Positions 1-9,029 of a DNA stretch of 64,000 bases are shown here, one piece after another. The position numbers were made by a program, and so were the translations under genes. A model generated the notes under the pieces. The model was not told where the DNA came from. It made no database searches and saw only the letters and a program-made list of their open reading frames with translations. The stretch covers positions 1-64,000 of the forward strand of contig CAZHNN010000010.1 of the NCBI GenBank assembly GCA_964533965.1, given 5' to 3'. The number at the start of each line of letters is the position of its first letter. Within the stretch, counting starts at the first letter, position 1. The stretch is from RGIG3178 sp964533965 (GTDB taxonomy: Bacteria; Bacillota; Clostridia; Christensenellales; QAND01).

Positions 1-54
1 ACCAGTGACCCCATCGATGTGAACGATGTGCTCTACCAACTGAGCCAACAGACC
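1..54 (-). tRNA. tRNA-Val (anticodon CAC), 3' part cut by window edge
   Basis: Read on the minus strand, the sequence gives a 7-nt acceptor arm starting at 54, TG at positions 8-9, a D arm (GCTC...GAGC), and an anticodon stem CATCG/CGATG around the loop TTCACAT, so the anticodon is CAC (valine). The variable loop and the first half of the T arm follow, then the window ends. Cloverleaf geometry is good; the acceptor 3' strand is not visible. Confidence 0.9.
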
Positions 55-102
55 GTTCTTTACAGCGTAAATTATGATACCACGCGTTCTGCCGTTTGTC
101 CA

Positions 103-125
103 CCTTGAAAATCAATTTTTCAAGG
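103..125 (-). terminator. hairpin between uvrA and tRNA-Val, possible weak terminator
   Basis: CCTTGAAAA and TTTTCAAGG form a 9-bp stem around a 5-nt loop, about 50 bp after the uvrA stop on the minus strand. There is no clear U-tract on that strand, so termination is uncertain. Confidence 0.35.
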
Positions 126-177
126 GAATCGGCAAAAGCATCACAGCAGATACACCTTTACACCATATCGAATCCCG

Positions 178-3012
178 TTAAAAATGATTGCCTGAAAGCA
201 CGTGCTTCAGATATTGCCCAGTGTAGCTGTTCATATTCTCCGCCACCTGTTCGGGTGTCCCCGTTGCTACGATGTTGCCGCCGAGATCCCCGCCTTCGGG
301 GCCAAGATCAATGATATAGTCGGCGGTCTTGATCACATCAAGGTTGTGCTCGATGACCACCACCGTGTTGCCGCCTTCCACCAGTTTCTGCAAAATCGAG
401 ATCAGCCGGTCGACATCCGCCATGTGGAGCCCGGTCGTCGGCTCGTCGAGGATGTACAATGTCTTCCCGGTGCTGCGCTTTGAAAGTTCCGTTGCGAGCT
501 TCACGCGCTGCGCCTCGCCGCCGGACAGCGTGGTACTGGGCTGACCCAGCTTGATATAACCGAGGCCGACTTCCATCAGCGTTTCGATCTTTGATGCGAT
601 GCGCGGGATCGGCGCAAAGAACGCAAGCGCCTCTTCCACCGTCATATCCAGCACATCTGCGATGCTCTTACCCTTATAGTGCACCTCGAGCGTCTCACGA
701 TTGTATCGTTTTCCCTTGCAGACGTCGCAGGGAACGTACACGTCGGGCAGGAAATGCATCTCAATGCGCACGATGCCGTCTCCCTTGCAGGACTCGCATC
801 GCCCACCCTTGACGTTGAAGCTGAACCGCCCGCCCTTGTAGCCGCGCATGCGAGCCTGCGCCGTCTGCGCAAACACGTCGCGTATCAGGTCAAACACGCC
901 GGTATACGTGGCTGGATTGCTGCGCGGAGTGCGCCCGATCGGGGACTGGTCGATGTCGATCACCTTATCCAGTTGATCCAAACCGATCATGCCGTCAAAC
1001 TGCCCCGGCCGCTGTTTGGCGCGGTTCAGATCGCGCGCGAGGGCTTTGTATAATATCTCGTTGACAAAACTGCTCTTGCCGCTGCCGGATACGCCCGTCA
1101 CACAAGTCATCACACCCAATGGCACATCGATATCGATGCCCTTCAGGTTGTTTTCACGCGCCCCGCAAACCTTCAAAAAGCCCTTTGGTTCCCTTCTCTT
1201 TTCAGGGATAGCAACGCTCCTTGCACCGCTTAAGTATTGCCCGGTGACGGATCCCGGCGTACCCTCGATGTCCTCCACCGTTCCCTTTGCGATGATATTG
1301 CCGCCGTGCTCTCCCGCACCCGGCCCGATGTCCACGATCATGTCCGCTTCCCGCATCGTCTCCTCGTCGTGTTCGACAACGATGAGCGTGTTGCCAAGAT
1401 CCCGCAGGTTTTTGAGCGTTTTCAGAAGCTTGGTATTGTCCCGTTGGTGCAGCCCTATGCTGGGCTCGTCAAGGATATACAGCACGCCGGTCAGGTGAGA
1501 GCCGATCTGCGTCGCAAGCCGTATGCGCTGTGCCTCGCCGCCAGAAAGCGTAAACGCGGTGCGGGACAGCGTCATATAATCCAATCCCACGTCCACCAAA
1601 AACCCGAGCCGTTCCTCAATCTCCTTCAATATGCGGTCTGCGATCAGGTGCTGTCGTTCGGTCAGTTGGATGCTGCGAAGGAACAGACGCGATTCCCGGA
1701 CGGAAAGGTCACTCAGCTGCGCGATGGACAGTCCGCCCACCGTTACGCCCAGCACTTCGGGGCGAAGCCGGTTCCCATGGCAGGCGGGGCATGGCGTCAT
1801 GGACATGTAGCTCTCGTATTCCTCTTTCGCCCAGTCGCTTGTGGTTTCCTTGTACCGCCGCTCGATGTTGGGGATGATGCCCTCAAATTCACTGTAGAAG
1901 GTACCCGAGCCGAATTCGCGCGAATAATCCACGCGTACCTTTTCCTTTCCGGTACCGTATAAGAATAGGTTGATGATCTTCTCGTCAAGGTCTTTCACCG
2001 GCGTATCCAACGAGAAACCGTAGTGTTTGCTTAGCGCCGTGAAATACAGATCAGCCATGCTTCCATTCGCAGCGCTGTCCCATCCGGACACGCGGATGGC
2101 CCCTTGTTTTAGCGACAGGTTCCTATCCGGTATGATCAAATCGGGATCGACCTTCATCTGCGTGCCGATGCCGGAGCATTCGGGGCAGGCGCCGAACGGG
2201 TTGTTGAAGGAGAACATGCGAGGGGTCAATTCCTCCATGCTGATGCCGCAATCGGGGCAGGCATAGTTGCCGGAAAGCATCATCTCTTCCCCGTTGTCCG
2301 CGTTTTTGATGATGACAAGCCCACTGGACAATTCCAGCGACGTCTCGATGCTCTCCCCGATTCGTCCCCGCGCGTCCCGGTTTACGACGACGCGGTCCAC
2401 AACAGCCGAAATGCTGTGTTTGTTGTTCTTGTTGAGCTTGAATTCCTCCGAAAGCTCGTGCATCTCGCCGTCCACCATCACGCGGGCGTAGCCGCCCTTG
2501 CGCAAGTCTTCGAACAGCTTGGCATGTTCGCCCTTGCGCTCGCGCACGATCGGTGAAAGGATCAGCACACGCGTGCCGTCGCCCGAGGAAAGCACCGCGT
2601 CCGTCATCTGGTCCACGCTCTGTTGGGAAATCGGCCGCCCGCACTGCGGGCAATGCGGTTGCCCGATGCGGGCGTATAAAAGCCTGAGATAATCGTGCAC
2701 CTCCGTCACCGTTCCCACGGTGGAACGCGGGTTGCGCGACGTGGTCTTCTGATCGATGGAGATGGCGGGGGACAGACCTTCGATCGAATCGACGTCCGGC
2801 TTGTCCATCTGCCCCAAAAACATACGCGCATACGAGGAAAGCGACTCCACATAGCGCCGCTGCCCTTCGGCATAGATGGTATCAAACGCAAGGCTGCTCT
2901 TGCCGCTGCCCGAAATGCCTGTAAACACGATCAACTGATCACGCGGTATCGTTAAATCGACGTTCTTTAAATTGTGCTGTCTTGCACCCTTGATGATGAT
3001 CTGGTCGTTCAT
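178..3012 (-). CDS. uvrA: Excinuclease ABC subunit A
   Basis: This is the DNA-damage recognition ATPase of nucleotide excision repair, 944 aa, the family's normal length. Two ABC modules are complete: Walker A GISGSGKSS near residue 30 and GVSGSGKSS near 640, and two LSGGEAQR signatures. Zinc-finger cysteines are visible in YACPDC...CPEC, in CPACHGN and in CESCKGDG...CDVCKGK. The start ATG overlaps the uvrB stop in an ATGA, so the two are translationally coupled. UvrA loads UvrB onto lesions, and the uvrB-uvrA order is common in Bacillota. Confidence 0.98.
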   Translation of the reverse strand: MNDQIIIKGARQHNLKNVDLTIPRDQLIVFTGISGSGKSSLAFDTIYAEGQRRYVESLSSYARMFLGQMDKPDVDSIEGLSPAISIDQKTTSRNPRSTVGTVTEVHDYLRLLYARIGQPHCPQCGRPISQQSVDQMTDAVLSSGDGTRVLILSPIVRERKGEHAKLFEDLRKGGYARVMVDGEMHELSEEFKLNKNNKHSISAVVDRVVVNRDARGRIGESIETSLELSSGLVIIKNADNGEEMMLSGNYACPDCGISMEELTPRMFSFNNPFGACPECSGIGTQMKVDPDLIIPDRNLSLKQGAIRVSGWDSAANGSMADLYFTALSKHYGFSLDTPVKDLDEKIINLFLYGTGKEKVRVDYSREFGSGTFYSEFEGIIPNIERRYKETTSDWAKEEYESYMSMTPCPACHGNRLRPEVLGVTVGGLSIAQLSDLSVRESRLFLRSIQLTERQHLIADRILKEIEERLGFLVDVGLDYMTLSRTAFTLSGGEAQRIRLATQIGSHLTGVLYILDEPSIGLHQRDNTKLLKTLKNLRDLGNTLIVVEHDEETMREADMIVDIGPGAGEHGGNIIAKGTVEDIEGTPGSVTGQYLSGARSVAIPEKRREPKGFLKVCGARENNLKGIDIDVPLGVMTCVTGVSGSGKSSFVNEILYKALARDLNRAKQRPGQFDGMIGLDQLDKVIDIDQSPIGRTPRSNPATYTGVFDLIRDVFAQTAQARMRGYKGGRFSFNVKGGRCESCKGDGIVRIEMHFLPDVYVPCDVCKGKRYNRETLEVHYKGKSIADVLDMTVEEALAFFAPIPRIASKIETLMEVGLGYIKLGQPSTTLSGGEAQRVKLATELSKRSTGKTLYILDEPTTGLHMADVDRLISILQKLVEGGNTVVVIEHNLDVIKTADYIIDLGPEGGDLGGNIVATGTPEQVAENMNSYTGQYLKHVLSGNHF

Positions 3013-5033
3013 TTCCTCGTTTTCCGTCCTCCCGCAAAGCGCTTGGGCGCCTTGGTCTCTGCCACCGGCTTCCCTTCACGCAATGCATATATGCCATCCC
3101 TGAGCTTGGCGGCTCTCTCGAAGTCAAGCTCTGCCGCCGCCTGCTGCATCTCCTGCTCCATCAGATAGATCCTGGCTGCAACCTGCTCCGGCGTCATGCG
3201 ATCCAATAGATCGCGGTTGGCCTTTTCGTCCGCAGCCCGCGAGATCTCCAGTATATCGCGCACGCCCTTGACCACGCTCTGTGGCGTGATGTTGTTCGTG
3301 CGGTTGAATTCAAGCTGTATCCTGCGTCTGCGCTCCGTCTCATCCAAAGCGCGCTGCATGCTGTCGGTCATCTTGTCGGCGTACATGATAACGCGCCCAT
3401 CCACGTTGCGCGCGGCGCGGCCGATGGTCTGTATCAGCGACGTCGTACTGCGCAAATATCCTTCCTTGTCGGCGTCAAGGATCGCAACAAGCCCCACTTC
3501 GGGCAGGTCCAATCCTTCGCGCAGCAGGTTGATGCCAACAAGCACGTCGAACTCGCCCAGCCTCAGATCGCGTATGATCTCCATGCGCTCGATGGTCTCG
3601 ATGTCCGAATGCATGTACCGCACGCGCATATCGACATCTTCGAGGTATTCGGTCAGCCGTTCCGCCATCCGCTTTGTCAGCGTCGTGACCAGCACGCGGT
3701 AACCCTTCTCCACGGTAACCCTGATTTGTCCGATCAGATCGTCCACTTGACCCTGAGCGGGCAACACCGTGACCGGCGGATCCACAAGGCCGGTTGGCCG
3801 TATGATCTGTTCTACGACCTGAGAGGCTTTTGATAACTCGTATTCGGCGGGCGTCGCGCTCACGTACACCGCCTGGTTGAGACGATTTTGGAATTCCTCA
3901 AACTTCAGAGGGCGGTTGTCATACGCCGCTGGCAAACGAAACCCGTATTTCACCAGCGAATCCTTGCGTGAAAAGTCGCCCTTATACATGGCCCGTATCT
4001 GCGGCACACTCACATGGCTCTCGTCGATAAACAACAGAAAGTCCTTCGGGAAGTAATCCAGCAGTGTATATGGCGGATCGCCGGGCTTGCGCCCATCAAA
4101 GTAGCGTGAATAGTTCTCGATTCCGCTGCAGAACCCGATCTCCCGCATCATCTCAAGATCGAAGATCGTGCGCTGTTCGATGCGCTGTGCTTCCAAAAGC
4201 TGATCCTTGGCGCGGAACTCCCGAACGCATTTGTGCATGTCCTGTTCGATCTGGTCCATGGCTTTTAGCACGCGCTCCGGGCTTGAGGCGTAGTGCGTTG
4301 CCGGAAAGATCGGCATGTGGTCGAGAATCCGTATCGGCATACCGGTCAACGGGTCGATCTCGCTGATACGCTCGATCTCATCGCCGAAAAACTCCACGCG
4401 TATCGCGCGCTCCCCGTAGCTTGCGGGGAATATCTCGAGTACGTCTCCTCTTGCGCGAAACGTGCCGCGCACGAAGTTGATGTCGTTTCTTTCGTATTGG
4501 ATGTCCACAAGTTTTCGCATGATCGTCTCGCGGGAAACCATCATGCCGGGGCGCATCGAGACAGACATCTTCAGATACTCTTCCGGGTCGCCCAGCGCAT
4601 AGATGCAGGACACGCTCGCCACCACGATAACGTCGCGCCGCTCGTTGAGGGAACTCGTCGCGCTGTGGCGCATCTTATCGATCTCGTCGTTGACGGTGGA
4701 CACCTTTTCGATATAGATATCCCTATGCGGGATGTAAGCTTCGGGCTGATAATAATCGTAATAAGAGACGAAGTACTCCACGGCGGAATCAGGGAAGAAC
4801 TCGCGGAACTCGCTGCAAAGCTGCGCCGCGAGCGTCTTGTTGTGCGCGATCACGAGCGTGGGCTTCTGCACGCGCTCGATGACCTTCGCCATCGTGAAGG
4901 TCTTGCCGCTGCCCGTAACGCCCAACAGCACCTGATCCCTGACGCCGTTTTCAATCGCGGTCGCGAGTTGATCGATGGCCTGGGGTTGGTCGCCCTGCGG
5001 CTCAAATGTGCTCTTCACGCGAAACTGTCCCAT
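3009..5033 (-). CDS. uvrB: Excinuclease ABC subunit B
   Basis: UvrB is the helicase-like damage verification subunit that receives the lesion from UvrA and recruits UvrC. It is 674 aa. Walker A GVTGSGKTFTM lies near residue 40, followed by the beta-hairpin segment YYDYYQPEAYI. The C-terminal UVR domain (EMQQAAAELDFERAAKLRD) contacts UvrC. I placed the start at the ATG before GQFRVKS because GGAG sits 8 nt upstream; an in-frame 28-codon extension upstream has no such site and covers the leader. It is the first gene of uvrB-uvrA. Confidence 0.97.
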   Translation of the reverse strand: MGQFRVKSTFEPQGDQPQAIDQLATAIENGVRDQVLLGVTGSGKTFTMAKVIERVQKPTLVIAHNKTLAAQLCSEFREFFPDSAVEYFVSYYDYYQPEAYIPHRDIYIEKVSTVNDEIDKMRHSATSSLNERRDVIVVASVSCIYALGDPEEYLKMSVSMRPGMMVSRETIMRKLVDIQYERNDINFVRGTFRARGDVLEIFPASYGERAIRVEFFGDEIERISEIDPLTGMPIRILDHMPIFPATHYASSPERVLKAMDQIEQDMHKCVREFRAKDQLLEAQRIEQRTIFDLEMMREIGFCSGIENYSRYFDGRKPGDPPYTLLDYFPKDFLLFIDESHVSVPQIRAMYKGDFSRKDSLVKYGFRLPAAYDNRPLKFEEFQNRLNQAVYVSATPAEYELSKASQVVEQIIRPTGLVDPPVTVLPAQGQVDDLIGQIRVTVEKGYRVLVTTLTKRMAERLTEYLEDVDMRVRYMHSDIETIERMEIIRDLRLGEFDVLVGINLLREGLDLPEVGLVAILDADKEGYLRSTTSLIQTIGRAARNVDGRVIMYADKMTDSMQRALDETERRRRIQLEFNRTNNITPQSVVKGVRDILEISRAADEKANRDLLDRMTPEQVAARIYLMEQEMQQAAAELDFERAAKLRDGIYALREGKPVAETKAPKRFAGGRKTRK

Positions 5034-5122
5034 GCGGTCTCCTTTACAGTGACTTAAGTAAGGCAAATTTATAGTTGGCTTTGCTGAATCACAAAACCCG
5101 ATAGGGTCTTGCCGCAAGCCTT

Positions 5123-5150
5123 ATTGTAGCAGAGATTTCACAGATTTCAA
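5123..5150 (-). promoter_or_regulatory. sigma-A promoter of uvrB-uvrA
   Basis: On the minus strand, -35 TTGAAA (5150-5145) and -10 TACAAT (5128-5123) are separated by 16 bp, about 90 bp upstream of the uvrB start. Confidence 0.65.
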
Positions 5151-5158
5151 CCTATATG

Positions 5159-5172
5159 CGAAACTTTGTTCC
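5159..5172. promoter_or_regulatory. possible LexA/DinR (SOS) box upstream of uvrB
   Basis: CGAAACTTTGTTCC resembles the Gram-positive SOS box CGAAC-N4-GTTCG, with both half-sites imperfect. It lies just upstream of the uvrB -35 element. uvrBA belongs to the LexA regulon in several Bacillota, which is why I note this degenerate match. Confidence 0.35.
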
Positions 5173-5220
5173 CCATTTTCCGCTCATCTGCATACCGGAT
5201 CGGAAATTTACACGCAATGC

Positions 5221-5250
5221 TTGCATTGAACAATTAACAAACAGTATAAT
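5221..5250 (+). promoter_or_regulatory. promoter of XRE-cupin / acyl-CoA synthetase operon
   Basis: -35 TTGCAT (5221-5226) and -10 TATAAT (5245-5250) are 18 bp apart, and the start codon follows 35 bp after the -10. Confidence 0.6.
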
Positions 5251-5285
5251 TCTTTTTATATACATTTAAAGAGGTGGATTTTGTC

Positions 5286-5837
5286 ATGACGGACACCATC
5301 AGGCAAATAGCCGCACGGCTGTTGGATACCCGCGAAGCCTTGGGCAAATCGCCCGAAGAGGTAGCCAAAACGGTAGGCGTCCCCGTAGCCGTCTATCTTC
5401 GGTATGAGAGCGGCGAACAGGACATCCCCATCGGATTTTTGACGTCGTTCGGAGAGGCGTACGACATTCCGCTGGCATCGCTGATCACCGGCGAACAGCC
5501 GAAATTGACGGCCTATACCTTCACGCCACACGGCAAGGGGCTACATGTGCAGCGCTATCCCGGTTATGAATACATGGCGCTTGCGCATAAGTTCATCGAC
5601 AAAAAGTGCGAGCCGTTTCATGTCACGGTGATGCCGGAGGCCGGCGAAGTGCAGACGAACGCGCACAGCGGCCATGAGTTTGATTATGTGTTGGAAGGGA
5701 AACTGCGAGTTACCATCGGCGCTAAGTCCCTTGACTTGGAAGCCGGTGACAGCGTCTATTTTGATTCTGCCAGCATGCACGGCATGCAAGCTTTGGACAA
5801 CGCGCCCGCCAAATTTTTAGCCATCGTCATGAAATAG
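5286..5837 (+). CDS. XRE-family regulator with C-terminal cupin sensor domain
   Basis: This 183-aa protein joins a Cro/CI-type helix-turn-helix (residues about 5-62, with EEVAKTVGVPVAVYLRYESG) to a cupin beta-barrel (about 105-180, with HSGHEFDYVLEGKL and GDSVYFDSASMHG). Such proteins usually bind a small metabolite in the cupin and regulate a neighbouring gene. I chose ATG 5286 over a GTG four codons upstream because the AGAGGTGG site fits it. The stop is 19 bp before the acyl-CoA synthetase start, so it is probably that gene's local regulator; the ligand cannot be read from sequence. Confidence 0.9.
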   Translation: MTDTIRQIAARLLDTREALGKSPEEVAKTVGVPVAVYLRYESGEQDIPIGFLTSFGEAYDIPLASLITGEQPKLTAYTFTPHGKGLHVQRYPGYEYMALAHKFIDKKCEPFHVTVMPEAGEVQTNAHSGHEFDYVLEGKLRVTIGAKSLDLEAGDSVYFDSASMHGMQALDNAPAKFLAIVMK

Positions 5838-5856
5838 AAATTTGGGAGTGTGTGAT

Positions 5857-7509
5857 ATGCTGGAACGTTTTTCGCAGACGAAATTCGATTCATATGAGGA
5901 TTTTTACGACCATTTTGAAGTAAATGTGCCGGGGAATTTTAACTTCGGCTTCGATGTTATCGACGGCTGGGCCAAAGAAGAGCCCGATAAACTGGCGCTT
6001 GTCTGGTGCGATGACCATGGCGGTGAGCAGAAGCTCACCTTTACCGATTTAAGCCATCTTTCCAACCGGGCGGCGCACTATTTCAAATCGCTCGGGCTAA
6101 CTAAGGGCGACACCGTCATGCTGCTGCTTCGCCGCAGGTGGGAATACTGGTTCCTCATGCCAGCGCTGCACAAGCTTGGCGTCCTCGCGATTCCCGCGAC
6201 GCATATTCTGACCGTCAAGGACATCGTCTACCGCGTTGAGGCCGCATCCGTGCGCGCCATCGTCAGCCTGGACGACGACGAGGTGATGGAAAACGTTGAG
6301 CAAGCGGCGCAGCAGGTATCAGGCCCGCTGATGATGATCAGCCTGGACGGGAAACGCCCCGGATGGGACGGCCTGCATGAAAAGATGGCGTCTTTCCCCG
6401 ACACCTTTGAGCGCCCCACGGGAGACGACGCCACGACTTCCCGCGACCCGATGCTCATCTATTTCACCTCCGGTACCACAGGGATGCCCAAAATGGTGCT
6501 GCACAACTTCACCTATCCGCTCGGGCACATCATCACGGCGCGGTTCTGGCAGAACCTGCATGAAAAGTCATTGCACTTAACCGTCGCCGACACAGGGTGG
6601 GCCAAATGTTCCTGGGGCAAGATGTACGGGCAGTGGATCGCAGGAGCGGCACTGTTCGTCTATGACATGGACAAATTCGTGCCTCTCAATCTGCTGGAAA
6701 AGATATCGCATTACCGTGTCACGAGCTTCTGCGCACCGCCAACGATCTATCGTTTCCTCGTGCGCGAAAAGCTGGAAGATTACGACCTCTCCGCTCTCGA
6801 GCACCTCACGACCGCAGGAGAGCCTTTGAATCCCGAAGTCTTCAACCGCATCTACCAGCTCACTGGGCTTAAGATCGCTGAGGGCTATGGGCAGACCGAA
6901 ACCACGCCGATCATCGCCTCGTTCTCCTGGCTTGATATCCATCCCGGTTCCATGGGAAAACCGTCACCCGGATACGATGTGGAGCTTGTCAACGAAAGCG
7001 GCGAAGTGTGCGATGTCGGCGAAGAGGGCGAGATCATCGTCTTTACGAGAAAACAGCGTCCGATCGGCCTGTTCGCCGGATACTATAACGATGAAGCCAA
7101 AACCAAAGCAGCCTGGCACTACGGCGCTTACCACACGGGTGACGTAGCTTGGAAGGACGAAGGCGGCTATTATTGGTTCGTGGGTCGTGCGGACGACGTG
7201 ATCAAGTCTTCCGGTTACCGGATAGGTCCCTTTGAGGTGGAAAGCGCGCTGATGGAGCACGACGCCGTTGTGGAATGCGCGATTTCGGCGGTGCCCGACC
7301 CGACACGAGGGCAGATCGTCAAAGCCACCATCGTGCTCGCAAAGGGGTATACGCCTAGCGAAGAACTCATTAAAGAATTGCAGGATCATGTCAAGCGCGT
7401 GACCGCGCCGTACAAATACCCGCGCCGCATCGAGTTTGTGGAGGAGCTGCCAAAGACCATCTCCGGCAAGATCCGAAGAGCGCAACTACGCGAGCAGGAT
7501 AAGCAATAG
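5857..7509 (+). CDS. AMP-forming acyl-CoA synthetase (acetyl / medium-chain type)
   Basis: This 550-aa adenylate-forming enzyme should activate a carboxylic acid to acyl-AMP and then acyl-CoA. The P-loop-like motif YFTSGTTGMPKM lies near residue 205, GYGQTETTP near 348, YHTGD near 425, and the catalytic lysine of the C-terminal domain in PKTISGKIRR near the end. It resembles the ACSM/medium-chain and acetyl-CoA synthetase branch more than long-chain ligases. ATG 5857 was chosen because GGGAG lies 9 nt upstream; a TTG at 5842 would overlap that site. Its operon partner is the XRE-cupin gene. The acid used is unknown. Confidence 0.93.
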   Translation: MLERFSQTKFDSYEDFYDHFEVNVPGNFNFGFDVIDGWAKEEPDKLALVWCDDHGGEQKLTFTDLSHLSNRAAHYFKSLGLTKGDTVMLLLRRRWEYWFLMPALHKLGVLAIPATHILTVKDIVYRVEAASVRAIVSLDDDEVMENVEQAAQQVSGPLMMISLDGKRPGWDGLHEKMASFPDTFERPTGDDATTSRDPMLIYFTSGTTGMPKMVLHNFTYPLGHIITARFWQNLHEKSLHLTVADTGWAKCSWGKMYGQWIAGAALFVYDMDKFVPLNLLEKISHYRVTSFCAPPTIYRFLVREKLEDYDLSALEHLTTAGEPLNPEVFNRIYQLTGLKIAEGYGQTETTPIIASFSWLDIHPGSMGKPSPGYDVELVNESGEVCDVGEEGEIIVFTRKQRPIGLFAGYYNDEAKTKAAWHYGAYHTGDVAWKDEGGYYWFVGRADDVIKSSGYRIGPFEVESALMEHDAVVECAISAVPDPTRGQIVKATIVLAKGYTPSEELIKELQDHVKRVTAPYKYPRRIEFVEELPKTISGKIRRAQLREQDKQ

Positions 7510-7548
7510 GGGAAAATTGAAACAAACTGGATGTATAACGACTGAACT

Positions 7549-7573
7549 GAGCAGCATTCATGCTGCTCTTTTT
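7549..7573 (+). terminator. intrinsic terminator after acyl-CoA synthetase
   Basis: GAGCAGCA and TGCTGCTC form a perfect 8-bp stem with a TTCA loop, followed by TTTTT. Confidence 0.85.
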
Positions 7574-7618
7574 ACTTCTACGCCGGCCTACAAGTTTGGC
7601 AATATATTAACATGCCTA

Positions 7619-7671
7619 TTGCTTTTCGCTTTCGAGGAATATATACTGAACATTGTTCAGAACATTGTTCA
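7619..7671 (+). promoter_or_regulatory. promoter with tandem palindromic operator for the TetR operon
   Basis: -35 TTGCTT (7619-7624) and -10 TATACT (7642-7647) are 17 bp apart. From the end of the -10 run two abutting palindromes: TGAACATTGTTCA (7647-7659) and GAACATTGTTCA (7660-7671). A repressor bound there would block RNA polymerase. The TetR gene two genes downstream is the obvious candidate, so the operon probably represses itself. Confidence 0.8.
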
Positions 7672-7694
7672 ATTTAGAAAGGGGAGTATATAAA

Positions 7695-8063
7695 ATGTCA
7701 AAAGTATTGCCGCTCTACATCTTATCCGGTTTGGTTGCCCTCGTTGCAATATACGTAGGATTGACCAGACATGCCTTATGGTTTATAAAGGATGTGAGAA
7801 CCGCCGTCATTGTGTTGTTCTTTGCAGGATTTGTGATGTGTTCCACCGGCGCCATTATAACCTTTGTCTCGAAAGCGCCCTTTCATCCGCTCACCATACT
7901 GGGTTATCTGTTTGGAGCACTGGCGCTTTTTGCCGGGTTGACGCAATTGTTCCGCTGGCAAGTACCGTTTTTGCATGACAGCAACATTGCATTGATCGTA
8001 ATTACCGTATCCATGGTAGTCAAAATCGTCATTGGCAGGCTTGCCCATTTGGTTGCCAAGTAG
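7695..8063 (+). CDS. small four-helix membrane protein of unknown function
   Basis: The 122-aa protein is almost entirely hydrophobic, with four predicted transmembrane segments (about residues 4-22, 34-55, 63-83 and 93-113). I do not recognise the family. The start has AAAGGGGAG 8 nt upstream. It lies first in an operon with a TetR regulator under a two-palindrome operator, the arrangement of a repressor controlling a membrane stress or export function. No transport motif is visible, so its role is open. Confidence 0.8.
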   Translation: MSKVLPLYILSGLVALVAIYVGLTRHALWFIKDVRTAVIVLFFAGFVMCSTGAIITFVSKAPFHPLTILGYLFGALALFAGLTQLFRWQVPFLHDSNIALIVITVSMVVKIVIGRLAHLVAK

Positions 8064-8092
8064 GCTGCCAACCATAGAGAAAGGATGTCCCA

Positions 8093-8671
8093 ATGAAGCA
8101 GACCGATGCTAAGGAAAAGATTATCGAAGCAACCACTGCGCTTATTCGCGAGGGTGGCGGAATGGAGATTACCACACGGGATATCGCCAATCGGGCAGGA
8201 GTAGGTGTGGGATTGGTCAATTACCATTTTCAGACCAAAGAGAATCTTTTAAATATATGTACGCAGAGAATCATCAGTCTGATCATTGCGGGGTTCGATA
8301 CCCTCTATAGCAGCCTTGACATGGCTCCTATCGATAAGCTGCGGTTTCTGGTAAAAGAGAATATGAAATTTCTTATCAAAAATCCCGGCATATCCCGCAT
8401 GTCCATCATCAGCGATATGCTCTGTTCCGATCGTGGGGACAACACTTCCCAAACACTAAACGCATACTTCCCTGTCATCAAAGAGGTATGTGGCAACAAA
8501 GCAACAGAGAACGAATTGCTCCTGCTGCACACGCTCATTTTTACGCTTCAGGTTGCTTTTTTGCGGGGTGAGGTGTTCAAAGACTCCGCTCATTTCGATC
8601 TTAAAGACGATATGCAGCGAGATAAATTTTTGGATTCTCTGATCGATATGTTGTTTTCAAATTACCGTTAA
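8093..8671 (+). CDS. TetR/AcrR-family transcriptional regulator
   Basis: This 192-aa protein has a typical TetR N-terminal helix-turn-helix (residues about 8-55; EITTRDIANRAGVGVGLVNYHFQTKENLL) and a divergent helical ligand-binding C-terminus. It starts 29 bp after the small membrane protein gene, with AAAGGATG as ribosome binding site. It most likely binds the tandem palindromes at 7647-7671. Ligand unknown. Confidence 0.92.
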   Translation: MKQTDAKEKIIEATTALIREGGGMEITTRDIANRAGVGVGLVNYHFQTKENLLNICTQRIISLIIAGFDTLYSSLDMAPIDKLRFLVKENMKFLIKNPGISRMSIISDMLCSDRGDNTSQTLNAYFPVIKEVCGNKATENELLLLHTLIFTLQVAFLRGEVFKDSAHFDLKDDMQRDKFLDSLIDMLFSNYR

Positions 8672-8717
8672 CCTGTTTATGCCCTGATTTCCCGGTTGCT
8701 GTTCAATATATCAAAAA

Positions 8718-8759
8718 AACCACCTCCGAAAAGCCGATCATAGCTTTTCAGAGGTGGTT
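8718..8759 (-). terminator. terminator between tetR and the tautomerase gene
   Basis: AACCACCTC-(C)-GAAAAGC pairs with GCTTTTC-(A)-GAGGTGGTT. On the minus strand the stem is followed by TTTTTT, ending the hom-cupin-tautomerase transcript. On the plus strand the tail is weaker, but the hairpin may still serve tetR. Confidence 0.8.
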
Positions 8760-8778
8760 CAAGCATTTTTTACTGCTG

Positions 8779-9018
8779 TTAATTCCAATCCTCCGCCTTG
8801 GTGCCCTCCGGGATCACGATCTCGGATGCCTTTTCCACTAGTTCTCCTTTGCGGATTTTGCCGTCCCATTCTTCCTGCGGTACCTCTTCGATGGAAACGC
8901 TGATGTGCGCAAGGTCGATGCCGGTTGCCTCATGCAGCGCCTTTCCTATGGGGACGCACACAGCGCGCTTTTGCTCCATGGTTCTGCCGGGCCAAAGCTT
9001 GATGATGATGTGTGGCAT
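8779..9018 (-). CDS. 4-oxalocrotonate tautomerase-like protein
   Basis: A 79-aa member of the tautomerase superfamily; the catalytic amino-terminal proline follows the initiator Met (MPHIIIKLWPG). It is a little longer than the classic 62-aa enzyme because of an acidic C-terminal tail (IPEGTKAEDWN). The start has AGAGGGAAAG upstream and lies 11 bp after the cupin stop. It is the last gene of a minus-strand run after hom. No aromatic meta-cleavage genes lie nearby, so the true substrate is unknown. Confidence 0.88.
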   Translation of the reverse strand: MPHIIIKLWPGRTMEQKRAVCVPIGKALHEATGIDLAHISVSIEEVPQEEWDGKIRKGELVEKASEIVIPEGTKAEDWN

Positions 9019-9029
9019 ATTCTTTCCCT

